A DNA stretch of 64,000 bases from Schistosoma haematobium (lineage: Eukaryota; Platyhelminthes; Trematoda; Strigeidida; Schistosomatidae), in contig NC_067202.1 of assembly GCF_000699445.3 (NCBI RefSeq), positions 2,479,929 through 2,543,928 on the forward strand, in the 5' to 3' direction. The notes below the pieces were generated by a model. The model was not told the origin of the DNA. It saw nothing but the letters and a program-made list of their open reading frames with translations, and ran no database searches. Numbering within the stretch: position 1 is the first letter of the stretch; the number at the start of each line of letters is the position of its first letter. Below are positions 37,693 to 44,720 of this stretch, piece by piece. Made by a program: the position numbers and the translations under genes.

Positions 37693-40600
37693 TCTCTACA
37701 ACGTTAAAACTTTTCAGTCATAGAACTTCTGAAAAAGTTCGAAGTAAAATCAGTAATGAATACAACTTATATATTAAATGGATCTCCATCATAATTTCTA
37801 CTTCATTTAAGATACATATATACTACTTACAAATTCAGAATAAAGTGTATCAATTATATAATGTTAAATGAATTCCATGTATAAAGTTTAATGAATATGA
37901 TGAGAAAAGAGAGTACAATTTTCGGTGAGACTATAAACTGATGAACGACCTTTGAGCAACCCCAAATTGACCTTGAGAATATCCACTTACTAAGTCGGAC
38001 TAAATGAGAGTTATAAAATAGTGTCAGTCAGTTATTTACAGCGCAGGATCAGGCATATATGTGCATGGGTCCAAGTTGCCACACCTCATTAACACAAAAA
38101 TCATAGAAGTAGTCACTTCAATGGTGGTAATATATAAGGAGGCGAGACTCTAATTTAGGGACGACCTTTGCACGAATTTTAGATGACCTTGACAATTATT
38201 AGCCAATCAGAAGACATTTAGTATAAAGTGATAATATATTATAAGTCATGAATTACAGTGGATATTCTTCTTTTACATGATTTAAAAACTTGTTAAGGTT
38301 TGATAAAGGTTCAGAGGTTCTGGATTCATAGTTCATATGGTATAGAAACTCGTGCATATGGTTAGGGTCAGGCTGCTAACATGAGATCGGTTTACATCGG
38401 ATTTTAGAGAAGAGGTGTTTATTGAGAGGCGAGATCCCTAACCCTAACTTCTAAAATCCGTTGTAAAGGGTTGTAGTCTCTCAATAAACACCTCTTCTCT
38501 AAAATCCGATGTAAACCGATCTCATGTTAGCAGCCTGACCCTAACCCTATGCACGAGTTTCTATACCGTATGCATTATGAATTCAGAACTTCTGAGCTTT
38601 TATCAAATCTTAACAAGTTTTTTAATCATGTAAAAGAAGAATATCCACTGTAATTCATTACTTTCTTGTAATATATTTTTACTTTATACTGTCTTCTGAT
38701 TGGCTAATAATTGAAATTGCTCAAACGCTTCTCACTGGTTCGTCCCTAAATTAGAGTTTCCCCATCCCATCTGTTTTAACCTCTCACTAATCACCTCCTC
38801 TCTAAAATCCGCTGTGAACCGACCGTATGTTAGCATCGCGTGTTGAACTTGGCTCCGTGACCTTGAAATTGCTCAAACACTTCTGATTGGCTCGTCGCTA
38901 AATTAGTCTCGCCTATAAGGATATAGTACAGGAAGAAAGAATTAGTTGGTGCAAACAAAGAAATACACCAGTTTTAATCTCACGGTTTAAGGGAAGACAA
39001 AGAGTGTATACACCTACACCTTTGTGGTCGATTCTGAGCCATGTCACTTAAAGTCTCCAACCACTGGTAACGATAATCGCACTGACCCCAAACAGGTAAT
39101 CTGCACTTACCAACATGGCTCAGACCAAAAGTTAGTGATATTAAGCATTGATGCCACGTTTTGGTTTGACCACCCCTAACTTTCTTTCAACCATCCTCCA
39201 ACACTAGTTAACATTGCGCATCATGGTAATCGGTGTTCAGTTCACAGTTGATGGTTAGGCTTAGTAATTAGATTTAAGGTTTTCATCACGAACTGACATC
39301 GGTCAAAATGCTAAAAAGCTATTTGGCCAAATGAATGAATCAATCATCAAGCCAAAATCCAAGATGTTTTATCTATCTTATATCTGATTGGTTCGTGCAT
39401 TAATTATAATCTTGCCCAATTTCCTTTTTTTTTGTACAATCCTTACTCTAAACTCCTTTCGTCTCCCTTCTTCTATACTCCCTATTGTTGTTGTTGATTG
39501 TATTGTCATAGATTTTTGTGAAAAATAATCAAACCTCAACTGATCAAACTCGAATTGATACATTAAAATTCTATGGTTATCCAGTGAATACAATCAATAT
39601 GAATGAATTTAAAAGGGTGAGTTTAGTATTATTATCATTATTATCACTGTTACTATATATATGCGTATAAATTCAATGACTGACTACTACTGAATAATGT
39701 AAATGATACATTCTTTGGACAGCCTAGTAGTATACTCGATTTCAAGCTATACATTCATACATACAGGTAGAAAATAGTTAGCACTGTAATCAAGGATGCA
39801 CATTTCGTCTTACTTCACAGATTCATCAATTCGATATTCCTTCATCCTAAAGTGGTTGGTTTTTATAGTGGTGAAAATTTCGAGGTATCTTTGAAAGTTA
39901 GTCAATTAGAATTTTAAGTTTCAAAGGACTAGATTCAAACTTACGCACATAATGTAGAAAATTGTAATGGAATTTTTAAAATGTCAATATCTCAGTCCTA
40001 CAGCTCAGTGTTAACATTAAAGACTGTAAAGATTGTTGACGCTGATTTAGATCGCACAAAAAGCGTCAGTTGCTCCAAGACTGGGGTTACGCCTTGTTGA
40101 CAAGTGCTGACTAGCAAAATGCCCTTAGTTCAAGCAAACGTTTGTTCCGACCCTCTTTAACCACCGAATATAATACCACTAGTCCATTTTTCTAATCTGC
40201 ATTGATCATGAATGCGCATTTCTGAGGAGTCCCCCATACCGAACGAAACGGCTGTCCAGTACTCCTAGGTTTCCGATAGTGGTATAACATTGATCAATTC
40301 CTGATCTCAATTAAAGTTACTCATTGACAAGACTCGAGTTTTGTTTATTCAATGCATTTTTGATGTAATCAAGTGGATTTTGATATACTAAATGGTCATG
40401 TGAGAGCATTTGGAAAAGGATGGCTGACTTAACCCACCGTCGATCATACCAGGACATTTGTCACATACATATGTGTTCCTTAAAGAAATATCACTCATGA
40501 TTTACCTATGTAGATTGGTTTGTAAAAAAATTGTAGTTGACTAATGTCATTCATTAAGGTTATAAGGGGGGGGGATCCAAGGCTGAGAAATGTCAAATTG

Positions 40601-41490
40601 TCTAAAGCAATATCCAACTAATTTGAGAAAGTTAATTTATTCACATAGAAAAAGCACTTGATCCTTAAATCTTACTGAATCATATATATGAACATTTCAG
40701 GTTTGTATCACTAGCCCTGCTTCCGTTTGGGCACCCGGGCAGTATCACAGCCCTCACACATATTGAATGAGATTTGTGTGGCTCATATGTATTTAATGCC
40801 TCCTTGTACCAATATCTGTGTGTTAAAATAAATAAATAAATGGTGGTTCCAAGCTGAGTAAATTAAGAAATGGATTTTGTCAGTGTTATAGATTTACAGT
40901 CATTGAAAAACATTAAGTGAATTTGTTTTTCTATAAACCGTTATGGATTACGGTTTGTTCGTATCTATATATCCATACGCACATCACAAGTCACATTCAT
41001 AAACATACTTGTTGGGACATAAATCACTATGAATCGGAGTTCAATGGGAATAATCTTTGTATATTTTAAAAATGCCCTAGTTTGGTTTAGGTTGCCTTCT
41101 ATTCAATACTTTGTCAGTTTCCCATCATCCATATCGTCTGTACAGTAGTTGTCTTATGGATACAAGCACAAATACATATAGCAGATTTTAATAGTTTTTA
41201 CTCAAAGACGGAAGAACATAGACAACTTGTTCGATATCTCTAACAGCTGCTACAATTTTTATTGATGTCATGTTTTGCTTGTTTTTTTTGTTGAAGTGAT
41301 TAAGAACAATAATACCTTAGATAATTTTGATGTGATTGGTTTCTTTGTGGTTAGTGGCTTAATCATGAAGTGGTGATAATTCGTTTAAAAATCATCAGTA
41401 CAATGATTTTGAGAGTTGGTACTCTTCCAAAGACTTACATAAATAGTGGAAAGATTTGCAGACTGGTAACAAAGTCAATACGACTATTGA

Positions 41491-41562
<72 letters not shown>

Positions 41563-41639
41563 ATGTGTTAAATTCTATTTATATCTATGTATTTAATAAA
41601 CCTTAGGTCTCTGGGAAGAAAGGTGAAGCCCACGGTTAA
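18801..41639 (+). CDS. TXNL1: Thioredoxin-like protein 1 (TRX + PITH), 8 exons
   Basis: Exons are 18801-19010, 23055-23240, 24489-24626, 27149-27215, 29129-29222, 36421-36499, 39512-39616 and 41607-41639 (912 nt, 303 aa; human TXNL1 is 289). All introns are GT..AG and phases agree. The thioredoxin domain (about residues 1-110) has the buried Asp33, active site W38-C39-R40-P41-C42 and cis-Pro82. A Ser-rich linker follows, then the PITH domain (about 133-290) with [40 protein letters not shown] and [20 protein letters not shown]. The C terminus reads [16 protein letters not shown]. In other animals TXNL1 is a redox-active cytosolic protein that binds the 26S proteasome through its PITH and tail regions. 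Two oddities are Arg in the CxPC (usually CGPC) and a Gly after the terminal His. Introns hold nearly all repeat families of this window. Confidence 0.96.
19235..19770 (-). mobile_element. Degraded RTE-B fragment in TXNL1 intron 1
   Basis: Antisense 3' region of RTE-B (GATTCCGAGCCATATCACCC, CCAGATAGTCTACATC). Diverged, with no coding frame. Confidence 0.65.
19771..20844. other. Intron sequence without a recognised feature
   Basis: AT-rich. An open - strand stretch at 19950-20231 has no motif and is taken as chance. Confidence 0.4.
20845..21025 (-). mobile_element. Sm-alpha-type SINE with a damaged hammerhead
   Basis: On the - strand: an A box TAGCTAAGTGG (20996-21006) and a B box AGTTCGAATACT (20951-20962), spaced as in a tRNA. 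A hammerhead region follows: CTGACGA (20907-20913), a stem II of GTCC/GGAC around CAAATA, then GAGAC (20888-20892) where GAAAC is required. The cleavage triplet also reads GCC instead of GTC. The ribozyme should be inactive. Confidence 0.82.
21170..21310 (+). mobile_element. Sm-alpha-type SINE, 3' part, damaged hammerhead
   Basis: Sense copy with CTGATGA at about 21222, a loop with CGAATA, then GGAAC in place of GAAAC, and GCGTCC followed by CATCTATCTTTG, the usual 3' end of this subfamily. The A and B boxes are missing. It lies head to head with the SINE at 20845-21025. Confidence 0.7.
21340..21735 (-). mobile_element. SINE-C copy, diverged
   Basis: Reads 3' to 5' on the + strand: an A-rich tail complement (TTATTTTTTATTTAAATT), AGGTGGTTTTCTTAGGAGAC, TTTAATCTACGAGGC and CACCGGACATTCG. 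The outer 5' part is lost. Confidence 0.75.
21736..23054. other. Intron 1 remainder, unassigned
   Basis: No repeat or gene recognised. A + strand open stretch at 22606-22857 has no known motif and lies in the intron. Confidence 0.4.
23055..23240 (+). CDS. TXNL1: TXNL1 coding exon 2
   Basis: 62 codons, TTTAG|GAC to CAA|GTACGC, phase 0. [20 protein letters not shown] carries the cis-Pro loop. The end is a Ser-rich linker ([19 protein letters not shown]). Confidence 0.95.
23418..23960 (+). mobile_element. RTE-A C-terminal fragment, degraded
   Basis: Sense copy of the RTE-A RT tail and 3' end. CAGTTGAAGGAAATCTGGAG, CAAAAAGGTCCAGATATTTA and CATGAGGCAAGCCCTAACTT match 2100-2240 and 5863-6246. Many stops. 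Confidence 0.75.
24205..24372 (-). mobile_element. SINE-C fragment
   Basis: Short diverged piece: AAATGGTTTTCTCAGGTAGC, GTAGAGGTCTCATCTAC and CATGGAAGCCAGTTACC match the middle of SINE-C. Confidence 0.6.
24489..24626 (+). CDS. TXNL1: TXNL1 coding exon 3
   Basis: 46 codons, CTAATAG|TAT to CAG|GTTAGT, phase 0. Start of the PITH domain: [18 protein letters not shown] .. YLLSDTDEQ. Confidence 0.95.
24657..25023 (-). mobile_element. SINE-C copy with 5' inversion
   Basis: 24657-24886 is the 3' half in antisense (TATTTATTTATTTAAACAC .. GGTAGCCGGCGACCAA). 24887-25023 is the 5' half in the opposite orientation (GAACGAAAAGCGAATGTCC .. GGCGTATGAACCAA). The two halves meet where they are neighbours in intact copies. 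This is the footprint expected from twin priming during target-primed reverse transcription. Confidence 0.8.
25024..26058 (+). mobile_element. RTE-B LINE 3' copy with a palindrome inserted
   Basis: Sense, 5'-truncated against the SINE-C. Encodes the remnant RT end [45 protein letters not shown], then the 3' UTR to GAGGTATGGTAACTTGGAAC and the tail CTGACTGATTAACTGA. It is interrupted at 25748-25964. Confidence 0.82.
25748..25964. mobile_element. Palindromic insertion, possibly a Penelope-like end
   Basis: 217 bp inserted in RTE-B, flanked by a 13-bp duplication ACTCGGTGTTTAT (25735-25747 and 25965-25977). It contains a palindrome with 93-nt arms centred on A25840. Checked base by base, the arms match perfectly; the outermost pair borrows the last base of the left duplication. 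The 3' side carries about 31 unpaired bases. The right arm reads CTGATGA (25860-25866), a 6-bp stem TCGTTC/GAACGA with loop AGAA, then GAAA (25886-25889), which looks like a hammerhead core; the left arm has the same on the - strand. Penelope-like elements carry hammerheads, inverted end copies and variable TSDs, hence the guess. Confidence 0.7.
26059..26277 (+). mobile_element. SINE-C 3' half, sense
   Basis: CGACTACCATGGGATTAC through GGTGCCTCCTTGTATCAATA to the tail GTGTTTAAATAAATAAAA. 5'-truncated, adjoining the RTE-B tail. Confidence 0.8.
26411..26945 (-). mobile_element. LINE 3' end sharing its tail with SINE-C
   Basis: The left edge is an antisense TAAA tail (TTTATTTATTTATTTAAACA), then GGCGCCAAATATATATGCGC, a variant of the SINE-C terminal 70 bp. 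Beyond about 26490 the sequence is not SINE-C. From 26660 it reads like an RTE 3' coding and UTR region (TTCTGAGCCATATC, ACTCCAGCCAAGGAGTCG, CCACGACACCATGTC), parallel to but diverged from RTE-B. I read it as a third LINE subfamily. Confidence 0.6.
27149..27215 (+). CDS. TXNL1: TXNL1 coding exon 4
   Basis: 67 nt, TTAAAG|CTC to AAAG|GTACAT, leaving phase 1. [20 protein letters not shown] is a PITH beta-strand region. Confidence 0.94.
27216..28439. other. Intron 4 sequence, unassigned
   Basis: No repeat family or coding region recognised. Confidence 0.4.
28440..28620 (+). mobile_element. Sm-alpha-type SINE, degraded hammerhead
   Basis: A B-box-like TGTGTTCGATGTC precedes CTGTTGAGGAGTCCCATGC .. 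GGGATGAAATAACTATC. Against the core this gives CTGTTGA (A lost) and ATC in place of GTC. Inactive. Confidence 0.65.
28880..29060 (+). mobile_element. Sm-alpha-type SINE, degraded
   Basis: GGTTCTGAATTCGATCCC (B-box region), then GAGTCTCATACTAGGATGAA and CAGCTATCC. Same subfamily as 28440-28620, with the CTGATGA core lost. It ends about 70 bp before TXNL1 exon 5. Confidence 0.6.
29129..29222 (+). CDS. TXNL1: TXNL1 coding exon 5
   Basis: 94 nt, TTCTAG|AGAAT to TTAGA|GTAAGT, entry phase 1, exit phase 2. [20 protein letters not shown] continues the PITH sheet. Confidence 0.94.
29525..29893 (+). mobile_element. RTE-A 3' fragment
   Basis: Open frame with [40 protein letters not shown] and [15 protein letters not shown], ending with GTAAGTAAGTAAGTAG. 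5'-truncated and better kept than the copy at 23418. Confidence 0.84.
29894..30344. other. Intron 5 sequence, unassigned
   Basis: No recognised feature. Confidence 0.4.
30345..30690 (+). mobile_element. RTE-B 3' fragment
   Basis: Sense: GTAGATGCAAACTACTTGG to GAGGTATGGCAACTTGGACC, with the tail CCGACTGACCGATT. Close to the copy at 18339-18735. Confidence 0.82.
30813..31137 (-). mobile_element. Sm-alpha-type SINE, full, intact hammerhead core
   Basis: 325 bp between 15-bp duplications TAGTCCTAACCATTG (30798-30812 and 31138-31152). On the - strand: A box TAGCTCAGTGG (30971-30981) and B box AGATCGAATCC (30928-30938), spaced as in a tRNA, then a hammerhead. The core is CTGACGA (30879-30885), stem II GTGC/GCAC, GAAA (30861-30864), then CCCGGGTC containing the cleavage triplet. 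Stem III is self-complementary with no loop, so, as reported for schistosome hammerheads, dimeric RNA would be needed. A 19-nt inverted repeat (30811-30829 and 30984-31002, one mismatch) brackets the tRNA-like and ribozyme part. Confidence 0.88.
31293..31681. repeat. Probable solo LTR (family D)
   Basis: Begins TGTTATATC and ends GTATAACA, i.e. inverted TG..CA ends, with AATAAA at about 31650. The left half matches 54094-54450 (GATATACCGCGTAT, AAAACCCTTCCAAGTC-like stretches). No clear TSD was found, so the ends are less certain than for the other solo LTRs. Confidence 0.55.
31682..33044. other. Intron 5 sequence with an AT microsatellite
   Basis: Alternating AT run at about 32366-32409. No gene found; a + strand open stretch at 32572-32760 has no motif. 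Confidence 0.45.
33045..33132 (+). mobile_element. Sm-alpha-type SINE 3' part, hammerhead core intact
   Basis: CTGACGA (33053-33059), GAAA (33074-33077) and GTC (33083-33085) are all present. Stem I pairs perfectly: ATCCAG before the core with CTGGAT after the cleavage site. Stem II (GCCC/AGAC) is weakened by mismatches. Ends CATCCATCTTTGC like the copy at 21170. The tRNA-like head is absent. Confidence 0.75.
33243..33262 (+). repeat. GT microsatellite
   Basis: About ten GT units in intron 5. Confidence 0.9.
33263..34516. other. Intron 5 sequence, unassigned
   Basis: AT-rich, no recognised feature. Confidence 0.4.
34517..35037 (-). mobile_element. SINE-C, full length
   Basis: About 520 bp: antisense TAAA tail (TATTTATTTATTTAAACACA), the AACATTGGTACAAGGAAGCA block, AGGTGGTTTTCTTAGGGGAC, CGGTTAAAGCTCCGGACATT, and the common 5' end complement (AGGGCATTTGGG). 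It serves as a reference copy. No clear TSD. Confidence 0.85.
35038..35688. other. Intron 5 sequence, unassigned
   Basis: Nothing recognised between two SINE-C copies in opposite orientation. Confidence 0.4.
35690..36222 (+). mobile_element. SINE-C, full length, sense
   Basis: Begins GCCCTCAAATGCCCTGGTAT, the 5' end shared by all longer copies, and ends GTATTTAAATAAATAAATAA. Near the 5' end TAGCCGAGAATGG and CTCTAAAAATGCTC sit where pol III A and B boxes would be, but the match is poor. It ends 200 bp before TXNL1 exon 6. Confidence 0.85.
36421..36499 (+). CDS. TXNL1: TXNL1 coding exon 6
   Basis: 79 nt, CTTTAAG|ATTAAC to ACA|GTAAGT, phase 2 to 0. [20 protein letters not shown] matches the most conserved PITH stretch. 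Confidence 0.95.
36600..37095 (-). mobile_element. SINE-C copy, older
   Basis: Antisense. CAGGTGGTTTTCTTAGGAGA, TTTAATCTATGAGGC, CACCGGACATTC and GTGAGAGCAG mark the family. Like the copy at 21340 it forms a diverged subgroup (TTAATCTA(C/T)GAGGCA). Confidence 0.75.
37096..37400. repeat. Old repeat E, first copy
   Basis: Diverged similarity to 53690-54010: AAGATGACTTGTTGAGGATC versus AAGACGATTTATTGAAGATT, and further matching blocks downstream in the same order. No coding frame; family unknown. Confidence 0.45.
37660..37691 (+). repeat. CT microsatellite
   Basis: Sixteen CT units in intron 6. Confidence 0.92.
38025..39241 (-). mobile_element. RTE-B 3' fragment split by a Merlin-like element
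   Basis: Antisense RTE-B: GTCAGTCAGTTATTTACAGC at the left, resuming after 38913 with GATATAGTACAGGAAG and running to CATGGTAATCGGTGTTCAG. The sequence is continuous if 38141-38921 is removed. Confidence 0.82.
38141..38913. mobile_element. Merlin-like MITE with a long palindrome
   Basis: 773 bp inserted in RTE-B with 8-bp duplications TATAAGGA (38133-38140 and 38914-38921). The ends are inverted: GGCGAGACTCTAATTTAG at the left and CTAAATTAGTCTCGCC at the right. Arms of about 280 nt (38146-38428 and 38478-38757) are near-complementary around a 49-nt spacer. A second, partial copy of the right end (about 38765-38913) follows, so the right side is duplicated. No transposase. The 8-bp TSD and GG start fit Merlin, first described partly from S. 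mansoni; hAT also makes 8-bp TSDs but usually has CA-type ends. Confidence 0.82.
39512..39616 (+). CDS. TXNL1: TXNL1 coding exon 7
   Basis: 35 codons, GTCATAG|ATT to AGG|GTGAGT, phase 0. [20 protein letters not shown], then [10 protein letters not shown], the end of the PITH domain. Confidence 0.95.
39790..39860 (-). mobile_element. Degraded Sm-alpha-type SINE fragment
   Basis: On the - strand: TTGATGA, then TAAGACGAAATGTGCATCC, a decayed hammerhead of the subfamily seen at 33045. Confidence 0.5.
40170..40320 (+). mobile_element. Sm-alpha-type SINE fragment
   Basis: CTGAGGAGTCCCCCATACC .. GAACGAAACGGCTGTCCAG. CTGANGA, GAAA and GTC are all present, but stem II is mispaired and stem I is poor. 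Followed by CTAGGTTTCCGATAGTGG, the 3' end of this subfamily. Confidence 0.65.
40395..40470 (-). mobile_element. SINE-C 5' fragment
   Basis: GGTCATGTGAGAGCATTTGG and CATACCAGGACATTTG correspond to the first ~80 bp of SINE-C. Confidence 0.6.
40712..40846 (+). mobile_element. SINE-C 3' fragment
   Basis: GCTTCCGTTTGGGCACCCGG to GTGTGTTAAAATAAATAAAT. 5'-truncated sense copy. Confidence 0.75.
40847..41492. other. Intron 7 sequence, unassigned
   Basis: No recognised feature. Confidence 0.4.
41493..41559 (+). repeat. AT microsatellite
   Basis: About 67 bp of alternating TA, ending 47 bp before TXNL1 exon 8. It is likely to be length-variable. Confidence 0.93.
41607..41639 (+). CDS. TXNL1: TXNL1 coding exon 8
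   Basis: 33 nt, CCTTAG|GTC to TAA. Encodes [10 protein letters not shown] and stop, matching the conserved TXNL1 tail (human ends GKKGESH) with one extra Gly. Confidence 0.95.
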   Translation, partial: VSGKKGEAHG

Positions 41640-41650
41640 CCTATTACCAA

Positions 41651-41656
41651 AATAAA
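41651..41656 (+). terminator. TXNL1 polyadenylation signal
   Basis: AATAAA 12 nt after the stop codon, giving a very short 3' UTR. Confidence 0.65.
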
Positions 41657-41914
41657 AACTATACTTCATTATCATTATTGGAAAAAACTATCTGGGAAAA
41701 TGTAAACAATTATACAAATGTATTCCTGCTCACTTCTTTTATCTTTTTGTGTGTATGTGTGTTTGAACATTCTAAATGCATGATTAACTCGTTAATTTCT
41801 CTTTTTATTCTACCACCTTGTAACTTGAATTCTTGGTTGTTTTTTTTTAAAAAATATACAGTAACCTTGAAGTGGATTATAATTTTCTTTTGTTAATTTC
41901 TTACATGTCAGACA

Positions 41915-42885
41915 ATCAGCAACAACGTAGAACTTCGTACTTACATACATCAGTTCAAGTTGCCACACTACATTAGCACAGAGATACAGTTATCAATTCA
42001 AATCCCATAGTGGTAGAAGTAATAAGAGTATAAGCAGTAATCAGAAAGATTAGGGTTTGAAGATGTTATTTAAATGGTATAATACAGTGAAATAAATTTG
42101 AAAAGAGAAAAAAGAGGCAAGAAATAACCAGGAGACTAAAGTTTGGGAGAACACAAAGAGTGAATGCACCTGCGCCATTGCAAACGATTTTGAGTCATTC
42201 AGGGTCTCTAACCATCGGTTGCTATCATCTCGCGGTCCCCAACCAGGTAGTCTACACCTACCAACATGACTCAGTCTACCTGTCAGTGACTTCATGGACT
42301 TGTGCCACGTTTTGGTCTGGCCGCTCCTAGCTTCCTTCTAATCTACTCCTACACCATAAAACATCGCAGGTCAGGACAGTCGGTGGTTGTACATACATAA
42401 CACATGTCCCAGCCATGGCAACTGACGAAGTTTCACTACTTCATCAATCGATTTGCCATTCTTACCTTGTGCCCGTTTCCCAACAACCGCGTTACTTACT
42501 CGATGGTCCTAGGATATACGAGCAATGCATTGAAGACACGTATGATCGAATACTAGTAACCTACGAATACCCTCTACTCTTACCGGTCATGTTTCACTGC
42601 CATAAAGTAGGACGGAACGAGCTGCTGAGCAGTAAACACGTCCTTTGGTTGGTAGACGGATATCTCGCCTACGCCGTAAATGACGCAAGTTGACAAAAGC
42701 CAGTCGAACCTTCTGTATCCGTGCTGCGATTTCGCCACACACTAGGCCACAAGGGTTGATGAAACTCCCAAGATAAGTGAAGAGGTCGACACGCTCAACT
42801 ACTTCACTGCCTATCATTAACTCAGGTGCAGATGCAACCCAATCGTGAAGCAACATTTTGCTTTTCAAGGGGAAGAATCGCATGT
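41915..42885 (-). mobile_element. RTE-B variant (B'), 3' part with RT C terminus
   Basis: Antisense. The frame at 42587-42883 encodes MRFFPLKSKMLLHDW, VDLFTYLGSFINPCG and [19 protein letters not shown]. The 3' region uses the AACGTAGAACTTCGTAC tail variant also at 16875 and 50320-50775, so this is a separate subfamily from RTE-B proper. Confidence 0.8.
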
Positions 42886-43366
42886 TAGTTATTGCATTGA
42901 ATTGGACACCACTATGTTAGCTGAATTCAACGCCTATCGAAGTAAGAGACAATACAATGACTTGACTTTGAGATAATTCCTTATGCTTCATATATTAATT
43001 ACCCTGAGAATCGTTATTTAATAAATTCAGAAGGCAATACACGATGCACCGACCACAGTTTATTTCTGTATCTTTCAGAATACGAAACTATAAGCACAAC
43101 CAAAGGAATTTGATCAAGTGGATTCAGACAAAGTAATTAATAAGATTAAAGTACACAGATATATGTAGGAAAGGGAATGATTCATCCAGCGATATTTAAA
43201 CGACTAAACTATTTAAGCTAGAAAAAGAGATAATATGCGTCGGTTGTCACATATTTTCAAGTACACATGATCATACAAAATAATAGATGAATATGTTCAT
43301 TGAAGAGTTTGACAAAAAAAATTAACCGTAAACAAACTTAATTGTATGAAAGAGGGTACTAATAAC
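42886..43366. other. Intergenic, unassigned
   Basis: No recognised feature between the RTE-B' copy and the solo LTR. Confidence 0.4.
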
Positions 43367-43956
43367 TGTTATATCCGGTGAAGATTAAATTACAGGTAAC
43401 TCCCGGGGACTATTCATGGACTAATATTCTATAAATATTCTTATTGTATAATTATTCAACAATTACATTACGTATATTTATATTCCTCTTATTATAAGCT
43501 TTATTTTGACCTATAATTTATTATTATACGATTTACGGTTCTTAATCTATGCTCAGTCTATTATTCACTGTCCCCCTCATTCACAGCCACTCTTTGGCTT
43601 ATTTGTGTACAAATACTATTTCCTATTTTATGGTACGTTGTGGTCTGTCTGATTGATATATAAACCGGGTATGTCTGAAATAAACGATCTGGTCTGATCT
43701 GCTCTGATTTAAACATTAAAATTAAAACATGTTTAAATGGGAATTATCTGCTCTGATTTGATTCATATTACAGAAGCTGGTATCTTGTTCTGGACTCAAG
43801 TGGAGGGGTTAGGAGGACATAGGACCAATAAGGACGTTAAACTGCTCATACCGTTTGAACGTCATTGGTTTGGCATAGTGCGAAGATTGTGTAAACCGGA
43901 TCCTGATTGGTTGATAAGTCGCGTGATAGAAAAGTCAGACATCCAAGGTCATAACA
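43367..43956 (+). repeat. Solo LTR with TSD
   Basis: 590 bp, TGTTATATCC .. CATAACA, flanked by ATAAC (43362-43366 and 43957-43961). TATATAAACC at 43657-43666 and AATAAA at 43679-43684 are the promoter and poly(A) signals expected in an LTR. Same family as 58746-59239, but about 95 bp longer because of extra sequence after the AATAAA. The open frame at 43737-44012 lies mostly inside it and is not a gene. Confidence 0.85.
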
Positions 43957-44329
43957 ATAACAGTAAAAACATTTCAACAATTAAAAGAAAGTATCCTATA
44001 CATATTAAATAATCAATAATAGTCAGATAGATCTATAATCGATATTCATGTGTTCACAATTCACCACATTAGAATTCTACTTATAATATTTACTATTCTA
44101 TGTCTATTTCATTTGATTGTAAATAGTATTTCTAGACTTTAATCAATGAACATATCTAAGGGGAAAAGTGAATTTAGCAAAGAATACTTTTTTTTTTTCT
44201 TTTGTTTGGATAAAATCATTTATTTAAGCTGTTCATTCATAAACTATTTCTCTTCTTTATCTTGTTGGAATATTCAGAAAAAATATCCCAAGAATAATTC
44301 TGTTAAGTGTAATGCTATTCTTGAATGTG
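43957..44329. other. Intergenic, unassigned
   Basis: No recognised feature apart from the right TSD of the LTR. Confidence 0.4.
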
Positions 44330-44646
44330 AAATGGTGTGCGATTTTCCTGTTGGCCAAATATTGTACAAATGTGTATTTTCTATTTTATTGGTACGATAT
44401 AGTCTGTTTGGCTGGTGTATATAAACTCAGTATGTTTGAAATATATGATTTATATTGCAGAGATTGCTCAGATTAGTGTTCTGGACTTAACTGGGTAGGC
44501 TAGGCACGAAGCATGGCCAATATGAACTCTAGACTACTCGTATGAGTTTTAGGCATCATTAGTCCGATCGATAATTCATTGCTCTCTCTAATTGACGGTA
44601 TCATTAGGTTATACATTAACAGGGCACACAGGTCACAAGTTATAAG
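44330..44646 (+). repeat. Partial LTR of the same family
   Basis: GGTACGATATAGTCTGTTTG, GTATATAAACTCAGTATG and CACAAGTTATAA match the solo LTR at 58746-59239. The left end is lost and it ends abruptly next to an RTE-B scrap (44647-44720, CCAGATTTTGATTTGACCCA). Confidence 0.7.
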
Positions 44647-44720
44647 AATTACTTTATGGAATGATGGCCAGATTTTGATTTGACCCACCCCCCTCCTAAC
44701 TTTCTTCTCAACCATCATTC

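Noticed and set aside
41370..41561. Frame ending in repeated Tyr-Ile
   Set aside because: Translation of the AT microsatellite.
43737..44012. 91-codon + strand frame
   Set aside because: Lies mainly within the solo LTR 43367-43956 and crosses its TSD; no homologous protein motif.
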